DNA of 64,000 nucleotides from Lysinibacillus irui (GCF_028877475.1 NZ_CP113527.1:1171501-1235500); one strand, 5' to 3'; positions 31,780 through 41,519 are shown, numbered from the stretch's first letter. Notes: generated by a model from the sequence alone, not told the origin. Numbers and translations: made by a program.

Positions 31780-32800
31780 TTTGATGAGCTTTACCTATCA
31801 GATAGGCACTTAAAGGTACGTATGAAATGATTTTGATAAGCAGCATACAGACAAGTAAACTGGACAGGAAAAGTGAAATTACTTGAAGAGCGGTAGTAGG
31901 TAGTAATGCGCAATAAGGAGCAAGATATTCTTGGATCAGCCAGTGTATTAGAAAGATACCAAAGGAATAGCGACTTAAAATATGGAGATAAGAGAGCTTG
32001 GGCATACTTTGTGCAAACGCTAATATACAAAATGTTATAGTCAAAACGAATAACATAATATCGATTCTTCTGGATGTAATCTGCTGAGCACCTAAATAAT
32101 AGTTTGCATATAAAATGGCCATTGCAAGTATAACGGAAAGGACTGTGACGAATTTATATTTGACAAGATAACGTGCTATTTTTTCATAATGACTACCAAT
32201 GATATAGGCCATTGCAAAATAAGGAAGCCAACCAACAAAGAGCAAACGCATAAAATGATCATTCTGGATGAAATAGTCGAAATTCAAATTTACAATAGTC
32301 ATATAAAAAATTCCTAGTAAGAAAAAAATAGAAGTAAACCAGATACTGGATAGCTGCCATTTTTTTATGAAAAAAAAGAGAATATAAAGCTGAAAGATCG
32401 TCATGACAAACCATCCTGAAAAGTCTCCTAAAACAATATGTCGATATAATGCATTCCAAAAGTTTTCATCATAATGAAAAGCGGCGTTGGCTGCATATAA
32501 AATACCTGCAGCTACAAACGGCATAACAATAAACTGAAAACGACGCCATAAAAAAAGGGGAGGTAGCTGATTTGGGTAGCGATTAGCTAAGATCAAAATA
32601 GATAATAAAATAAAGGTTGGTGTAGCGAAACATAACAATAATCTAAAAAATTGATAGTATGGTTGATCAATATAGCCATTAATCGTTTCAATATTGGTTG
32701 TAGCATGTAATAATACAATACTTAAGCAAGCAATTACCCGCAAAACGTTCCACTCATACACCAAATCAATCACCCTCGTTTTCAGTAAACTGGGAGGCAT
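31763..32800 (-). CDS. Acyltransferase family 3 membrane protein
   Basis: The 345-residue protein has about ten membrane helices and the Acyltransf_3 opening WNVLRVIACLSIVLLHATTN, whose histidine is the conserved catalytic residue. Later segments include FAGWFV-like and YSFGIFLIHWLIQEYL near the C-terminus, again typical. Members O-acetylate or succinylate cell-wall and surface polysaccharides. No polysaccharide genes lie nearby, so the acceptor is unknown. It is a single-gene unit. Confidence 0.85.
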   Translation of the reverse strand: MPPSLLKTRVIDLVYEWNVLRVIACLSIVLLHATTNIETINGYIDQPYYQFFRLLLCFATPTFILLSILILANRYPNQLPPLFLWRRFQFIVMPFVAAGILYAANAAFHYDENFWNALYRHIVLGDFSGWFVMTIFQLYILFFFIKKWQLSSIWFTSIFFLLGIFYMTIVNLNFDYFIQNDHFMRLLFVGWLPYFAMAYIIGSHYEKIARYLVKYKFVTVLSVILAMAILYANYYLGAQQITSRRIDIMLFVLTITFCILAFAQSMPKLSYLHILSRYSFGIFLIHWLIQEYLAPYCALLPTTALQVISLFLSSLLVCMLLIKIISYVPLSAYLIGKAHQKPSQH

Positions 32801-32999
32801 CCAGTTATAAGATGCAACCTAACTAAATATATGTGTATGACATACGTGATAAAACCTTCCTAGCTTTCCTTCCATAAATAGTTTGGACCACAAAATATTA
32901 TTAAAAAACTCTAGTAACTTAGCAAGAGTTCCATTTTTGCATATGTGTCACATAACTACTATGCATATACTGTGGCAAGAGGGGGGGAGGTGAGCTTTT

Positions 33000-33251
33000 A
33001 TGAGAATTAACTGGAAGGTTCGTCTTCAACATATTCCATTTCTACTAGGGCTATTTTCATTGTTACTCCTACTCGCACAACAAGTAGCGGCTATTTTTGG
33101 CTATGATTTAACAGCTGCGATGAGTGAGCAAATTTCATCGATTTTAAATACAGTTTTATCCATCCTTGTGTTAATGGGTGTCATTGTAGATCCTACGACA
33201 CGTGGCACAAGTGATAGTGAGCGTGCTCTAATGTATAGGAGACCGAGATAA
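33000..33251 (+). CDS. Holin of the phi-LC3 type
   Basis: The 83-residue protein begins MRINWKVRLQHIPFLLGLFS and ends GVIVDPTTRGTSDSERALMY with RRPR, the signature of phi-LC3-type phage holins (two membrane helices, then the VDPTT-x-G-x-SDS-x-RA tail). GGGGGAGGTG precedes ATG 33000. Holins make membrane lesions for endolysin release. No endolysin or other phage gene is adjacent, so it is a lone relic or a recruited gene. Confidence 0.85.
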   Translation: MRINWKVRLQHIPFLLGLFSLLLLLAQQVAAIFGYDLTAAMSEQISSILNTVLSILVLMGVIVDPTTRGTSDSERALMYRRPR

Positions 33252-33270
33252 ATTAAACTAAAAGTGTAAT

Positions 33271-33298
33271 TTTACAATAAGGATAAATATGTTATAAT
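33271..33298 (+). promoter_or_regulatory. Sigma-A promoter of the DUF2339 gene
   Basis: TTTACA (33271-33276), 16 nt, TATAAT (33293-33298), 35 nt before the DUF2339 start. Confidence 0.6.
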
Positions 33299-33332
33299 GT
33301 TAGAAAATTGATAAAGTAGGGAGGATGATTGA

Positions 33333-35414
33333 ATGTCCATTGAATTGGAGCGTAGAATTGCTAAGCTCGAGGAGGAAATGGCAGATTTACGTCAGGAGTT
33401 GTCTTCACTAAAGCGTACTCAAAACACTGAAAAAATAAATACTCTTGATGCCAGACAATCGATAATCAAGCAATCAGAACCAATAAAACCAAAACCCACA
33501 CTGGAGTCGAAGCCTATCCCGTCCAAAGTAACGGAAAAAGAAGTGCAACCACAGCCATCGATGGAGGAACGTGTTATGTGGGCACTTCCAAAAGTATTCA
33601 TGGTTATTTTAGTGATGGGGGTCCTTTGGGGACTAAAACTTGTCAGTGATTATGGTTATTTATCGAATGACGTGAAAATCATCCTCGCCTATGCATTATC
33701 GGTGGGATTGGTGGTCATTGCCTACGTATTGGAACGTAGAAAAGTAGGCTCTGCTGCAATGACAATTTCACTATATGGTGGGGCATTTATTGTTGGTATT
33801 TTAACAACAGCAGCAAGTGCCATTTTGTATGAAATCATCGCTCTAACACCTGCATTAGGCATTACGATTCTGTATATTGGCTATGGAATTGGCATTAGTT
33901 ATTTGAAGAAAAATGAAGCACTCACTATTTTTGTTGCTTTTACGTCGTTATTATTACCTTATTTACTAGAGTATATGGATTTTAGTGCCGTCATTATTTT
34001 ACTATTTGTGATCGTATTGTTTGCTGCACTACAATTGGTCATTTATCAGCACAAGCAAAAGCTTGCACTTTATATAGCTACTTTCTTCTCTGTTCTAGCA
34101 GTGAGCATTGTAGCGTTTATGAATAGTGATCAGCAAGTTGTTTTTGCACTTGGTTTACTGGTGATTCTGGCAATCTTTTACGCAATTTGGTGTCTACTGT
34201 ATCGTGTGCAATCAAAATGGAAGCCACTACATATAGGGCTCCAATTTTCTTTAGGCTCTTTTACTTTAATATTGATGAATCTTATTATCCGTTCGCTTGA
34301 AAATGGAGAAATACTACTCATTACCTTGATGATTTTATTTGGCGCAATAGCGTTTTATAGCTATCGTAAAAATTGGCAGGAAGTATTGGATAGTGCTGTC
34401 ACGCTGGCATTTATTACACTATGTAATACCGTACTTCTAATGAATTTACCAAATAACATAGATGATTTACTTTATCCGCTCATTATATTTGCTGGTGTTA
34501 TGATGAGTTTACGTATACGGGCAAGTATCATGAAGGTAGTTACTTCATTTTTCCTTGTGTTGACATTTACATTAAACTACGTCTTTCATGAGCCAAAACC
34601 ATTTTTCAGCATAGATCATCTAAGTTTATTCATGCCGATTATCTACCTAATCGTCATATATTTATATGCAAGACGTCCAAAAGAAACAATTACACCATTT
34701 GAAAAGGTTATGAAGGATTTATACATCATCGATATTTTAGCAGTGGTCACAGCAGGCTATTTCTTAGCTTATATTGGCAAACTAGACAGTGCTTATTTTG
34801 TGGACACAAACGGTATTCCTTATATGATGAGTATTGCATTAGCTGCACTATTTGCAGGCTCTTTACTAGTTGCCGAATCATACAAAGGGCGAGCGTTAAC
34901 ACCAGTTCTCGGCGCATTTTTCCTCCTATTCTCTTTGCTGATTAGCACCAAGACTTCAATGATGGATAGTTTGAATATTATCACTAGATTTGTTTATATT
35001 GCAGTCATTGTAGCCATCATCGTAGATATCTTTGTAAAAGGGCTTATTTACCGATTGTATGAAGATCGTCTAGGGAAATATGTCGATGCTATTGTAAGTT
35101 CTGGTATTGTACTCACAATGATTTCTATTTGGGGGCTGATTCAACAGTTTACGAATAATAACGTACTAGATTGGAAGCTAAGCATTGCCCTTACAACGAT
35201 CACATTATTCTTGACGGCCAGTGTTTCATTATGGCTTGGTTCAAAACATCATCTTAAAACACTCCGTACAACAGGCTTTGTCATTTTGGTCATGGCGTTT
35301 ATTAAGCTTATATTCTTTGACTTATCCGCACTTGATTTATTAATTAGAGCAATTCTGTTTATTACAATTGGTGGGATTGGCATGCTGTTGTCGGGTAGGT
35401 TGTTGAGGAAATAA
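33333..35414 (+). CDS. DUF2339 large membrane protein
   Basis: The 693-residue protein has an N-terminal coiled coil (residues 1-30, ELERRIAKLEEEMADLRQEL), a proline/lysine-rich linker, and about twenty membrane helices in the rest. MEERVMWALPKVFMVILVMG and LGLKLVSDYGYLS-type segments mark the DUF2339 start. The function is unknown in all organisms. GGGAGG precedes ATG 33333. It is followed by a strong terminator and forms a single-gene unit. Confidence 0.82.
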   Translation: MSIELERRIAKLEEEMADLRQELSSLKRTQNTEKINTLDARQSIIKQSEPIKPKPTLESKPIPSKVTEKEVQPQPSMEERVMWALPKVFMVILVMGVLWGLKLVSDYGYLSNDVKIILAYALSVGLVVIAYVLERRKVGSAAMTISLYGGAFIVGILTTAASAILYEIIALTPALGITILYIGYGIGISYLKKNEALTIFVAFTSLLLPYLLEYMDFSAVIILLFVIVLFAALQLVIYQHKQKLALYIATFFSVLAVSIVAFMNSDQQVVFALGLLVILAIFYAIWCLLYRVQSKWKPLHIGLQFSLGSFTLILMNLIIRSLENGEILLITLMILFGAIAFYSYRKNWQEVLDSAVTLAFITLCNTVLLMNLPNNIDDLLYPLIIFAGVMMSLRIRASIMKVVTSFFLVLTFTLNYVFHEPKPFFSIDHLSLFMPIIYLIVIYLYARRPKETITPFEKVMKDLYIIDILAVVTAGYFLAYIGKLDSAYFVDTNGIPYMMSIALAALFAGSLLVAESYKGRALTPVLGAFFLLFSLLISTKTSMMDSLNIITRFVYIAVIVAIIVDIFVKGLIYRLYEDRLGKYVDAIVSSGIVLTMISIWGLIQQFTNNNVLDWKLSIALTTITLFLTASVSLWLGSKHHLKTLRTTGFVILVMAFIKLIFFDLSALDLLIRAILFITIGGIGMLLSGRLLRK

Positions 35415-35421
35415 AGAAGAA

Positions 35422-35455
35422 AAGAGATTCCAATGTATTTTGGAATCTCTTTTTA
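35422..35455 (+). terminator. Terminator after the DUF2339 gene
   Basis: AAAGAGATTCCA (35422-35433) pairs perfectly with TGGAATCTCTTT (35442-35453), followed by TT. Confidence 0.85.
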
Positions 35456-35697
35456 CATTATGTTAAAATGATATCGAAACCTTACTATATTCCCCGCTTT
35501 TTAAAGTTCAACATTTCCCTAATCTTACATCATTCATTCTCTATTGTTTTTATCCAAATTTTCCATAGCGACAAGTATTTTAATAGATTCTTTAATAACC
35601 TAACAATGTTAGGAGGACTTGTTATTGAACAATACTTACATGGATAGGCGAACCATACGATTTGTATGGGCTCCTATTGGTTTAGGAGGTCAAAAAA

Positions 35698-36450
35698 ATG
35701 GAAATGGCTTATACAATCTTTATATTTTTATTTGGGCTTGTCTTTGGCTCTTTTTATAATGTGGTAGGTTTACGTGTCCCACAGAAGGAATCGATTGTCC
35801 ATCCTCCTTCACATTGTATCAACTGTAATAGACAATTAAAGATGATTGATTTAGTACCAGTATTGTCTTATGTGTTTTTAGGGGGGAAATGTCGAAGCTG
35901 TGGCTATACAATTTGTTGGATATACCCAGCAATAGAAATATGGACAGGTGTTTTGTTTGCCTTTGCTTATTGGCGGCTAGGTTGGGGCATAGAATTTATT
36001 GTAGCGCTTTTATTTATCTCCTTGTTCGTTATTATTATTGTTTCGGATTTAGCCTATATGCTCATCCCAGATAGGGTGCTTATATTCTTTTTACCATTCC
36101 TCGTTGTAGGTCGGGTACTATCGCCATTAACACCATGGTGGGATTGTCTTGTGGGTGCTGTCGTTGGTTTTGGCATACTATATGTTATTGCGGTTATATC
36201 GAATGGTGGCATGGGTGGAGGAGATATTAAATTATTCTTTTTAATTGGACTCGTTCTTGGCACAATCAATACACTGTTAACACTATTTCTGGCGGCAGTT
36301 ATCGGTATGATTGTGGGGGTTATCATTTTGTTCAAGCGTAAGCAAGGAAGAAAAACACCCTTCCCCTTTGGTCCGTCTATCGCCTTAGCAGCGATCATTG
36401 TTTATTTTTATGGTGATTCATTAATCAATTGGTATTTAGGTTTTTGGTAA
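35698..36450 (+). CDS. comC: Prepilin peptidase (A24), ComC/PilD type
   Basis: The 250-residue protein has the leader peptidase organisation. The N-terminal FGSFYNVVGLRVP is followed by two zinc-type CxxC pairs (C40/C43 and C65/C68), then the aspartate protease motifs SDLAYMLIPD and GGGDIKLFF, within about seven helices. Type IV prepilin peptidases cleave and N-methylate competence pseudopilins. GGAGG lies before ATG 35698. It is not in the usual comC neighbourhood, but only this copy is visible. A short frame overlaps its start in another phase. Confidence 0.87.
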   Translation: MEMAYTIFIFLFGLVFGSFYNVVGLRVPQKESIVHPPSHCINCNRQLKMIDLVPVLSYVFLGGKCRSCGYTICWIYPAIEIWTGVLFAFAYWRLGWGIEFIVALLFISLFVIIIVSDLAYMLIPDRVLIFFLPFLVVGRVLSPLTPWWDCLVGAVVGFGILYVIAVISNGGMGGGDIKLFFLIGLVLGTINTLLTLFLAAVIGMIVGVIILFKRKQGRKTPFPFGPSIALAAIIVYFYGDSLINWYLGFW

Positions 36451-36482
36451 TTGTCAATCTTCAAGTATATGGAGGGAAGCAA

Positions 36483-37205
36483 GTGAAACCGGTTATTGGC
36501 ATTACAGCCTTTGTGGAGGATGATTTATCCGCTCATTTAAATGCTGCTTACAGTCAAAGTATTATTGAGGCGGGAGGAATTCCGCTTATTATTCCTTTAG
36601 GTGTTGAGGAGGATGCGGCTCAAATTTTAGCTCTTACAGATGGTTTATTGTTATCGGGTGGCTATGATGTGCATCCATTTCTATTCGGAGCAGAGCCATC
36701 ACCAAAGCTAGGGAAAATTCATCCAGCGAGGGATACAGTTGAACTAGCTTTAATTGAAGCTGCTTTTATACGAAAAATGCCTATTTTCGGTATTTGTCGT
36801 GGAATCCAAATTTTAAATGTCGCATTAGGTGGTACTTTATATCAGGACATTGATAGTGACCATTTTAGTACGAAGTTGCTTAAACATGCACAGCAATCAG
36901 GTCGAGCTGTAGCTACTCATTATGTACAGATTATTGCAGATAATTTATTAGCAACTATTTTAGAACAAGAGAAAGTTGCTGTAAATTCATTTCATCATCA
37001 GGCTGTGAATGTTCTAGCAGAGAAATTAAAAGTAGCAGCGAAATCAAGCGATGGTATTATCGAAGCGGTAGTTCATGAAGATTTACCATTTTGCTTGGCA
37101 GTTCAGTGGCATCCTGAGGAAATGGCCATAGCAGGAGAAGAGAACGCTAAAAAATTATTTTCAGCATTTGTAGAGGCTAGCTTAAAGTTCAAAAAAGAAG
37201 CTTAG
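36483..37205 (+). CDS. Gamma-glutamyl-gamma-aminobutyrate hydrolase family (C26)
   Basis: The 240-residue protein starts at GTG 36483 after GGAGGGAAG. It has the C26/PuuD layout: KPVIGITAF, LLSGGYDVHPFLFGAEP, the nucleophile in FGICRGIQILN (C105), and the catalytic histidine in QWHPEEM. Family enzymes release glutamate from gamma-glutamyl-GABA or from folate polyglutamates. It follows the prepilin peptidase gene by 32 nt and ends in a terminator. No putrescine-pathway genes are adjacent, so the substrate is open. Confidence 0.85.
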   Translation: MKPVIGITAFVEDDLSAHLNAAYSQSIIEAGGIPLIIPLGVEEDAAQILALTDGLLLSGGYDVHPFLFGAEPSPKLGKIHPARDTVELALIEAAFIRKMPIFGICRGIQILNVALGGTLYQDIDSDHFSTKLLKHAQQSGRAVATHYVQIIADNLLATILEQEKVAVNSFHHQAVNVLAEKLKVAAKSSDGIIEAVVHEDLPFCLAVQWHPEEMAIAGEENAKKLFSAFVEASLKFKKEA

Positions 37206-37218
37206 AAGGGCATAGAGT

Positions 37219-37253
37219 AAAGAATCCAATGCTAGTATGTGGATTCTTTTTTT
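37219..37253 (+). terminator. Terminator after the C26 peptidase gene
   Basis: AAAGAATCCA (37219-37228) pairs perfectly with TGGATTCTTT (37240-37249), followed by TTTT. Confidence 0.8.
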
Positions 37254-37314
37254 GCGTAAAAAAGAGGATACATGCTCATAAGGAACATATAATCCTCGAT
37301 ACCTATTTTCGTAA

Positions 37315-37932
37315 TTAATGCACACGACGGTAGAGACCAACAACTTGTCCTAAAATAGAAACTTGATCGACAATAATTGGCTCCATGGATGAATTTTCAG
37401 GCTGTAAACGGAAATGGTTTTTTTCTTTGAAAAAACGTTTTACAGTGGCTTCATCCTCAGCTGTCATAGCTACAACAATATCACCGTTATTGGCAGTTGC
37501 CTTTTGCTTCACAATGACTAAGTCCCCATCTAAAATTCCTGCTTCAATCATTGATTCCCCCATAATTTCAAGCATGAACAATTGATCTTCACTTGTGCCA
37601 TACGTATCTGGTAGCGGGAAATACTCTTCAATGTTTTCAATAGCTGTAATAGGAGAACCGGCTGTAACCTTACCAACAAGTGGAACATGAATTACTTGTT
37701 GCTTTTGAATGGATTCTTCAGGCTCTAGAATTTCAATCGCACGTGGCTTTGTTGGATCTCGACGAATAAAGCCTTTTTGTTCTAATCGAGCTAGATGACC
37801 ATGAACAGTGGAACTTGAAGCAAGTCCAACTGCTTCCCCGATTTCTCGTACTGATGGTGGATAGCCCTTAGCTCGTACCTCTTCTTTAATAAAAGCTAAA
37901 ATATCCTCTTGTCTTTTTGAAACTTTTTTCAT
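37315..37932 (-). CDS. lexA: LexA repressor
   Basis: The 205-residue protein has the LexA winged helix ([40 protein letters not shown]), the Ala-Gly self-cleavage site in KVTAGSPIT, the catalytic serine in MGESMIEAG, and the lysine in [10 protein letters not shown]. LexA represses SOS genes and is self-cleaved when RecA filaments form. It diverges from yneA-yneB across an array of LexA-box-like sites, the arrangement of B. subtilis, and is likely autoregulated. Confidence 0.96.
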   Translation of the reverse strand: MKKVSKRQEDILAFIKEEVRAKGYPPSVREIGEAVGLASSSTVHGHLARLEQKGFIRRDPTKPRAIEILEPEESIQKQQVIHVPLVGKVTAGSPITAIENIEEYFPLPDTYGTSEDQLFMLEIMGESMIEAGILDGDLVIVKQKATANNGDIVVAMTAEDEATVKRFFKEKNHFRLQPENSSMEPIIVDQVSILGQVVGLYRRVH

Positions 37933-37988
37933 GAGTGCTCACCTCTTTTTTCTAATATCATTCTTCTTATTTGATAGTATAACAGAAT

Positions 37989-38080
37989 GCGAACACGTAT
38001 GCAAACATAGGTTCGAAAAGTGTTTGACAAAAACGTTTGTTCGCTTTATTATGAGAACATACATTCCGAACAAACATTCT
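37989..38080. promoter_or_regulatory. Array of LexA (SOS) boxes
   Basis: Sites matching CGAAC-N4-GTTCG-like patterns occur at 37990-38003 (CGAACACGTATGC), 38001-38015 (reverse strand), 38029-38044 (reverse strand), 38055-38067 and 38067-38080 (CGAACAAACATTCT). They cover the divergent lexA and yneA promoters. Confidence 0.75.
38024..38052 (+). promoter_or_regulatory. Sigma-A promoter of yneA with a LexA box in the spacer
   Basis: TTGACA (38024-38029), 17 nt, TATTAT (38047-38052). A LexA box fills the spacer, so repressor binding directly blocks polymerase. Confidence 0.75.
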
Positions 38081-38097
38081 AAAAAGGGGTTATGAAC

Positions 38098-39097
<1,000 letters not shown>

Positions 39098-39114
39098 TCT
39101 TCTGTACTTCGCTA

Positions 39115-39687
39115 TTAATAGGAAGATAAGCTTTCTATGCTTACGTTAGTAGGTAGTTTAAAAGGGTGTTCTTTATTAATTCGATCATAAAACATAATGC
39201 CGTTTAGATGGTCGATTTCATGTTGGACAACAATTGCACCATAGCCCTGTAACTGCACGATGATTTCTTGTCCATTAATGTTATAACCTTTAACCTTAAT
39301 ACGTTCATATCTTGGCACAAAACCATGGACTGGTCGATTAACAGATAAACACCCTTCTCCCTCTGGTAAATAAATCATATTTACAGAATGACTGATTATT
39401 TTAGGGTTGATCAACATCATTTCATAGTCATCAAAAAATATAGCAAACATTCGTTTATCTACGCCAATTTGGTTAGCTGATAGTCCACTTCCAGGTCGAA
39501 GCTTATATTTTTTTGCTAGATTTGGATCTTGGCTATTTTTTAAATATTGCAGCATTGATAATAATGTATGTTGGTCTTCTTTTGTCACAGGGATTGTCAC
39601 TTCTTGTGTTTGTTTTCGTAATAATACGGAGTCCTCTTTTACGAAATCTTTCATAGTAATCATATAATTAGGATGAAATCTATTCAT
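39115..39687 (-). CDS. def: Peptide deformylase
   Basis: I start at ATG 39687 (190 residues) after GAGGTG; ATG overlaps the stop region of the upstream regulator gene. All three deformylase motifs are present: GSGLSANQIG (GxGLAAxQ), EGEGCLS and the metal-binding HEIDH. The enzyme removes the formyl group from nascent proteins. Its length and the LSANQIG variant fit a type 2-like Gram-positive deformylase. It is coupled to an XRE regulator gene, an unusual arrangement for a housekeeping enzyme, so this may be an additional, regulated copy. Confidence 0.88.
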   Translation of the reverse strand: MNRFHPNYMITMKDFVKEDSVLLRKQTQEVTIPVTKEDQHTLLSMLQYLKNSQDPNLAKKYKLRPGSGLSANQIGVDKRMFAIFFDDYEMMLINPKIISHSVNMIYLPEGEGCLSVNRPVHGFVPRYERIKVKGYNINGQEIIVQLQGYGAIVVQHEIDHLNGIMFYDRINKEHPFKLPTNVSIESLSSY

Positions 39688-39871
39688 AGATAAACACCTC
39701 ATCAATACGACTATTGAGGACTTTAGCAATTTTAAAAGCTAACTCAAGCGTCGGATCGTACTTATCATTTTCAATACAATTGATTGTTTGTCTGACAACC
39801 CCGCATTCCTTAGCAAGAGCAGCTTGTGTTATTCCTAATCTTTTTCTCAAAACTTTGATAATATTCTTCAG
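39680..39871 (-). CDS. XRE/Cro-type regulator, apparent CTG start
   Basis: The 63-residue protein (LKNIIKVLRKRLGITQAALA, KECGVVRQTINCIENDKYDP, TLELAFKIAKVLNSRIDEVF) is a single YozG-type helix-turn-helix. A GGAGGA at 39883-39878 precedes CTG 39871 by 6 nt. The in-frame ATG at 39907 has no ribosome site and lies before the expected transcript start. It overlaps the deformylase start by 8 nt and likely represses its own operon through the two flanking operators. Confidence 0.72.
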   Translation of the reverse strand: MKNIIKVLRKRLGITQAALAKECGVVRQTINCIENDKYDPTLELAFKIAKVLNSRIDEVFIYE

Positions 39872-39888
39872 ATTTACTCCTCCATTTT

Positions 39889-39950
39889 TGTCCGAAGTAT
39901 TAGACATTATTATAGCGAAAATCTACAAGAGATGTCCAAGGAATTAGACA
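39889..39950 (-). promoter_or_regulatory. Promoter with two identical-type operators
   Basis: TGTCCGAAGTATTAGACA (39889-39906) and TGTCCAAGGAATTAGACA (39933-39950) share TGTCC-N-AG...TTAGACA, 44 nt apart. A minus-strand promoter lies between and overlaps: TTGGAC (39939-39934), 19 nt, TATAAT (39914-39909). Confidence 0.6.
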
Positions 39951-39961
39951 TGTGGAGTGTT

Positions 39962-40501
39962 TTATTTTTCATACCAGTTGGCATTAAAATTTAGATTTAG
40001 CGCTTTCCCTAAATTAATACCGAATTGAATAAAGGCTCTACCACGTGCTGTAATGATATGGCCGTCTTGCACAAAGAGTTCGTCAGAATAATGTCGTAGA
40101 TCAAAAATCCCTAACTGTCTTATTCCATCTAAAGGCAAACCAACCGTGTATTGTTTGTTTGCTAAAATTCCAGCCTTTGCTAATAAATAGGGGGAGCTAG
40201 AGATACTTGCGATAATGCCTTCTTTATCGTGGATTGCACGTATAAAATCGAATATTTCCTGTTCTTGTTGTAGGTAAGATATGTCCATGCATCCTGGCAA
40301 TACAAGACTATCAATATCAGCTAAGTTCGCCTCGCTTATTAGAGAATCCACTACACAGCATAAACCCGATTCCCCGCGTATTGGTTCATTGTTTAAACCT
40401 AGGGTGATGATAGGTTTGCCACCTTGCATTAATATAGACAAGGCCACGCTTAATTCATATTCACTAAATTGAGGGTATAATAATACAGCCGTTTTCTTCA
40501 T
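39962..40501 (-). CDS. DJ-1/PfpI family protein lacking the nucleophile cysteine
   Basis: The 179-residue protein has the DJ-1/PfpI flavodoxin-like fold (KKTAVLLYPQFSEYELSVAL, DSLVLPGCMDISYL, and EGIIASISSSPYLLAKAGIL). At the nucleophile elbow, where most members have C (I-x-A-I-C-A/S-x-P), this protein has serine (SISSSP), so the standard cysteine chemistry should be absent. It overlaps the acetyltransferase gene upstream by 4 nt and forms an operon with it. The role is unknown. Confidence 0.78.
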   Translation of the reverse strand: MKKTAVLLYPQFSEYELSVALSILMQGGKPIITLGLNNEPIRGESGLCCVVDSLISEANLADIDSLVLPGCMDISYLQQEQEIFDFIRAIHDKEGIIASISSSPYLLAKAGILANKQYTVGLPLDGIRQLGIFDLRHYSDELFVQDGHIITARGRAFIQFGINLGKALNLNFNANWYEK

Positions 40502-41034
40502 TCACACTCTCCTTTGTTCGTCCACTCTTCCTGCAAAATGGCGTAATAAAATTCATCCCACCAATCTTCACCATGCGGTATACATTTTTTAAAAAAACCT
40601 TCACGTCGCATACCTATCTTTTCCATGACCCTATATGAAGCGATATTTTCGGGCTGACATGTTGCAATTATTCTATGAAGCTTCATTTCGGTGAAGCCAT
40701 AATCTAAAACAGCAAGCGCCGCTTCAGAAGCAAACCCATGGTTCTGATAAAGAGGATTTAAAACCCATCCGATTTCATAGGTATGTTCACCAAAGTATCG
40801 GTGAAAAACAATATGACCGATCACCAATTGTTGCTCTCTTAAAACAATGGCAAAATGTTTGGCTTGTACATCACTGTTTTCTATTATAAATTTTCGTACC
40901 TGTTCTTCATCGAAAACGCCTTCAGGCATGTAATGCATCACCGTTTTATCTGACAAATAACTATAAATAGCAGGAAAATCTTTTGCTTCAAAATTTCTGA
41001 TAAGTAATCGTTGAGTTGTAATATTCACGTTCAT
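40498..41034 (-). CDS. GNAT acetyltransferase (RimJ/RimL type)
   Basis: Start ATG 41034 (178 residues) follows GGGGGA; the upstream extension to 41160 lacks a start signal. The sequence is RimJ-like: TTQRLLIRNFEAKDFPAIYS, YEIGWVLNPLYQNHGFASEA (acetyl-CoA site) and the C-terminal ATCQPENIASYRVMEKIGMR. It probably acetylates a protein N-terminus or amino sugar. It heads a two-gene operon with the PfpI gene. Confidence 0.87.
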   Translation of the reverse strand: MNVNITTQRLLIRNFEAKDFPAIYSYLSDKTVMHYMPEGVFDEEQVRKFIIENSDVQAKHFAIVLREQQLVIGHIVFHRYFGEHTYEIGWVLNPLYQNHGFASEAALAVLDYGFTEMKLHRIIATCQPENIASYRVMEKIGMRREGFFKKCIPHGEDWWDEFYYAILQEEWTNKGECE

Positions 41035-41213
41035 TCCCCCAATATCTATCAATTTTTCCCTTTTACTATAGTTATACACCTCTAACATCTGGAAGTCATG
41101 TGAATAATAGCAAAGAGGTGTTATTAAGGGTTGGTATAACTGCATTTTAAGGGAAACCATGCTATACTTTGCATACTGAAGTCTTTAAGATAGGTATTGA
41201 AAGGTGTGTAACA

Positions 41214-41447
41214 ATGTTATCAAAAGAAAAAATTAATCGAATTAATGAACTTTCTGCCAAAGCAAAAAGTGGACAATTAACAGAGGAAGAGGCAAAGGAG
41301 CGAACAGCGCTTCGTAAGGAGTACTTAGATACGTTCCGAGCAACAATGCGCGATACGATTGAAAATGTAAAAGTGGTGGATGTAGAAGGTAATGATGTCA
41401 CACCAGAGAAGGTTAGACAAGCGAAAAAAAATAAATTTCTAAATTAA
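41214..41447 (+). CDS. ynzC: YnzC family protein (DUF896)
   Basis: The 77-residue protein is the conserved two-helix DUF896 protein ([20 protein letters not shown] then [20 protein letters not shown]). AAGGTG precedes ATG 41214. In B. subtilis ynzC follows yneB and precedes tkt; here the order is kept but four minus-strand genes separate it from yneB. It is SOS-associated in B. subtilis by operon membership; here it would need its own promoter. Confidence 0.88.
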   Translation: MLSKEKINRINELSAKAKSGQLTEEEAKERTALRKEYLDTFRATMRDTIENVKVVDVEGNDVTPEKVRQAKKNKFLN

Positions 41448-41519
41448 TGTGACACAATTCAATAAAGTATGTATGAAAAACCAAATAGTATAACAAAAGC
41501 ATTGTTTTCTACAGCAATG

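Noticed and set aside
33000..33251. Prophage indicated by the holin
   Set aside because: No other phage genes, attachment sites or integrase are visible around it.
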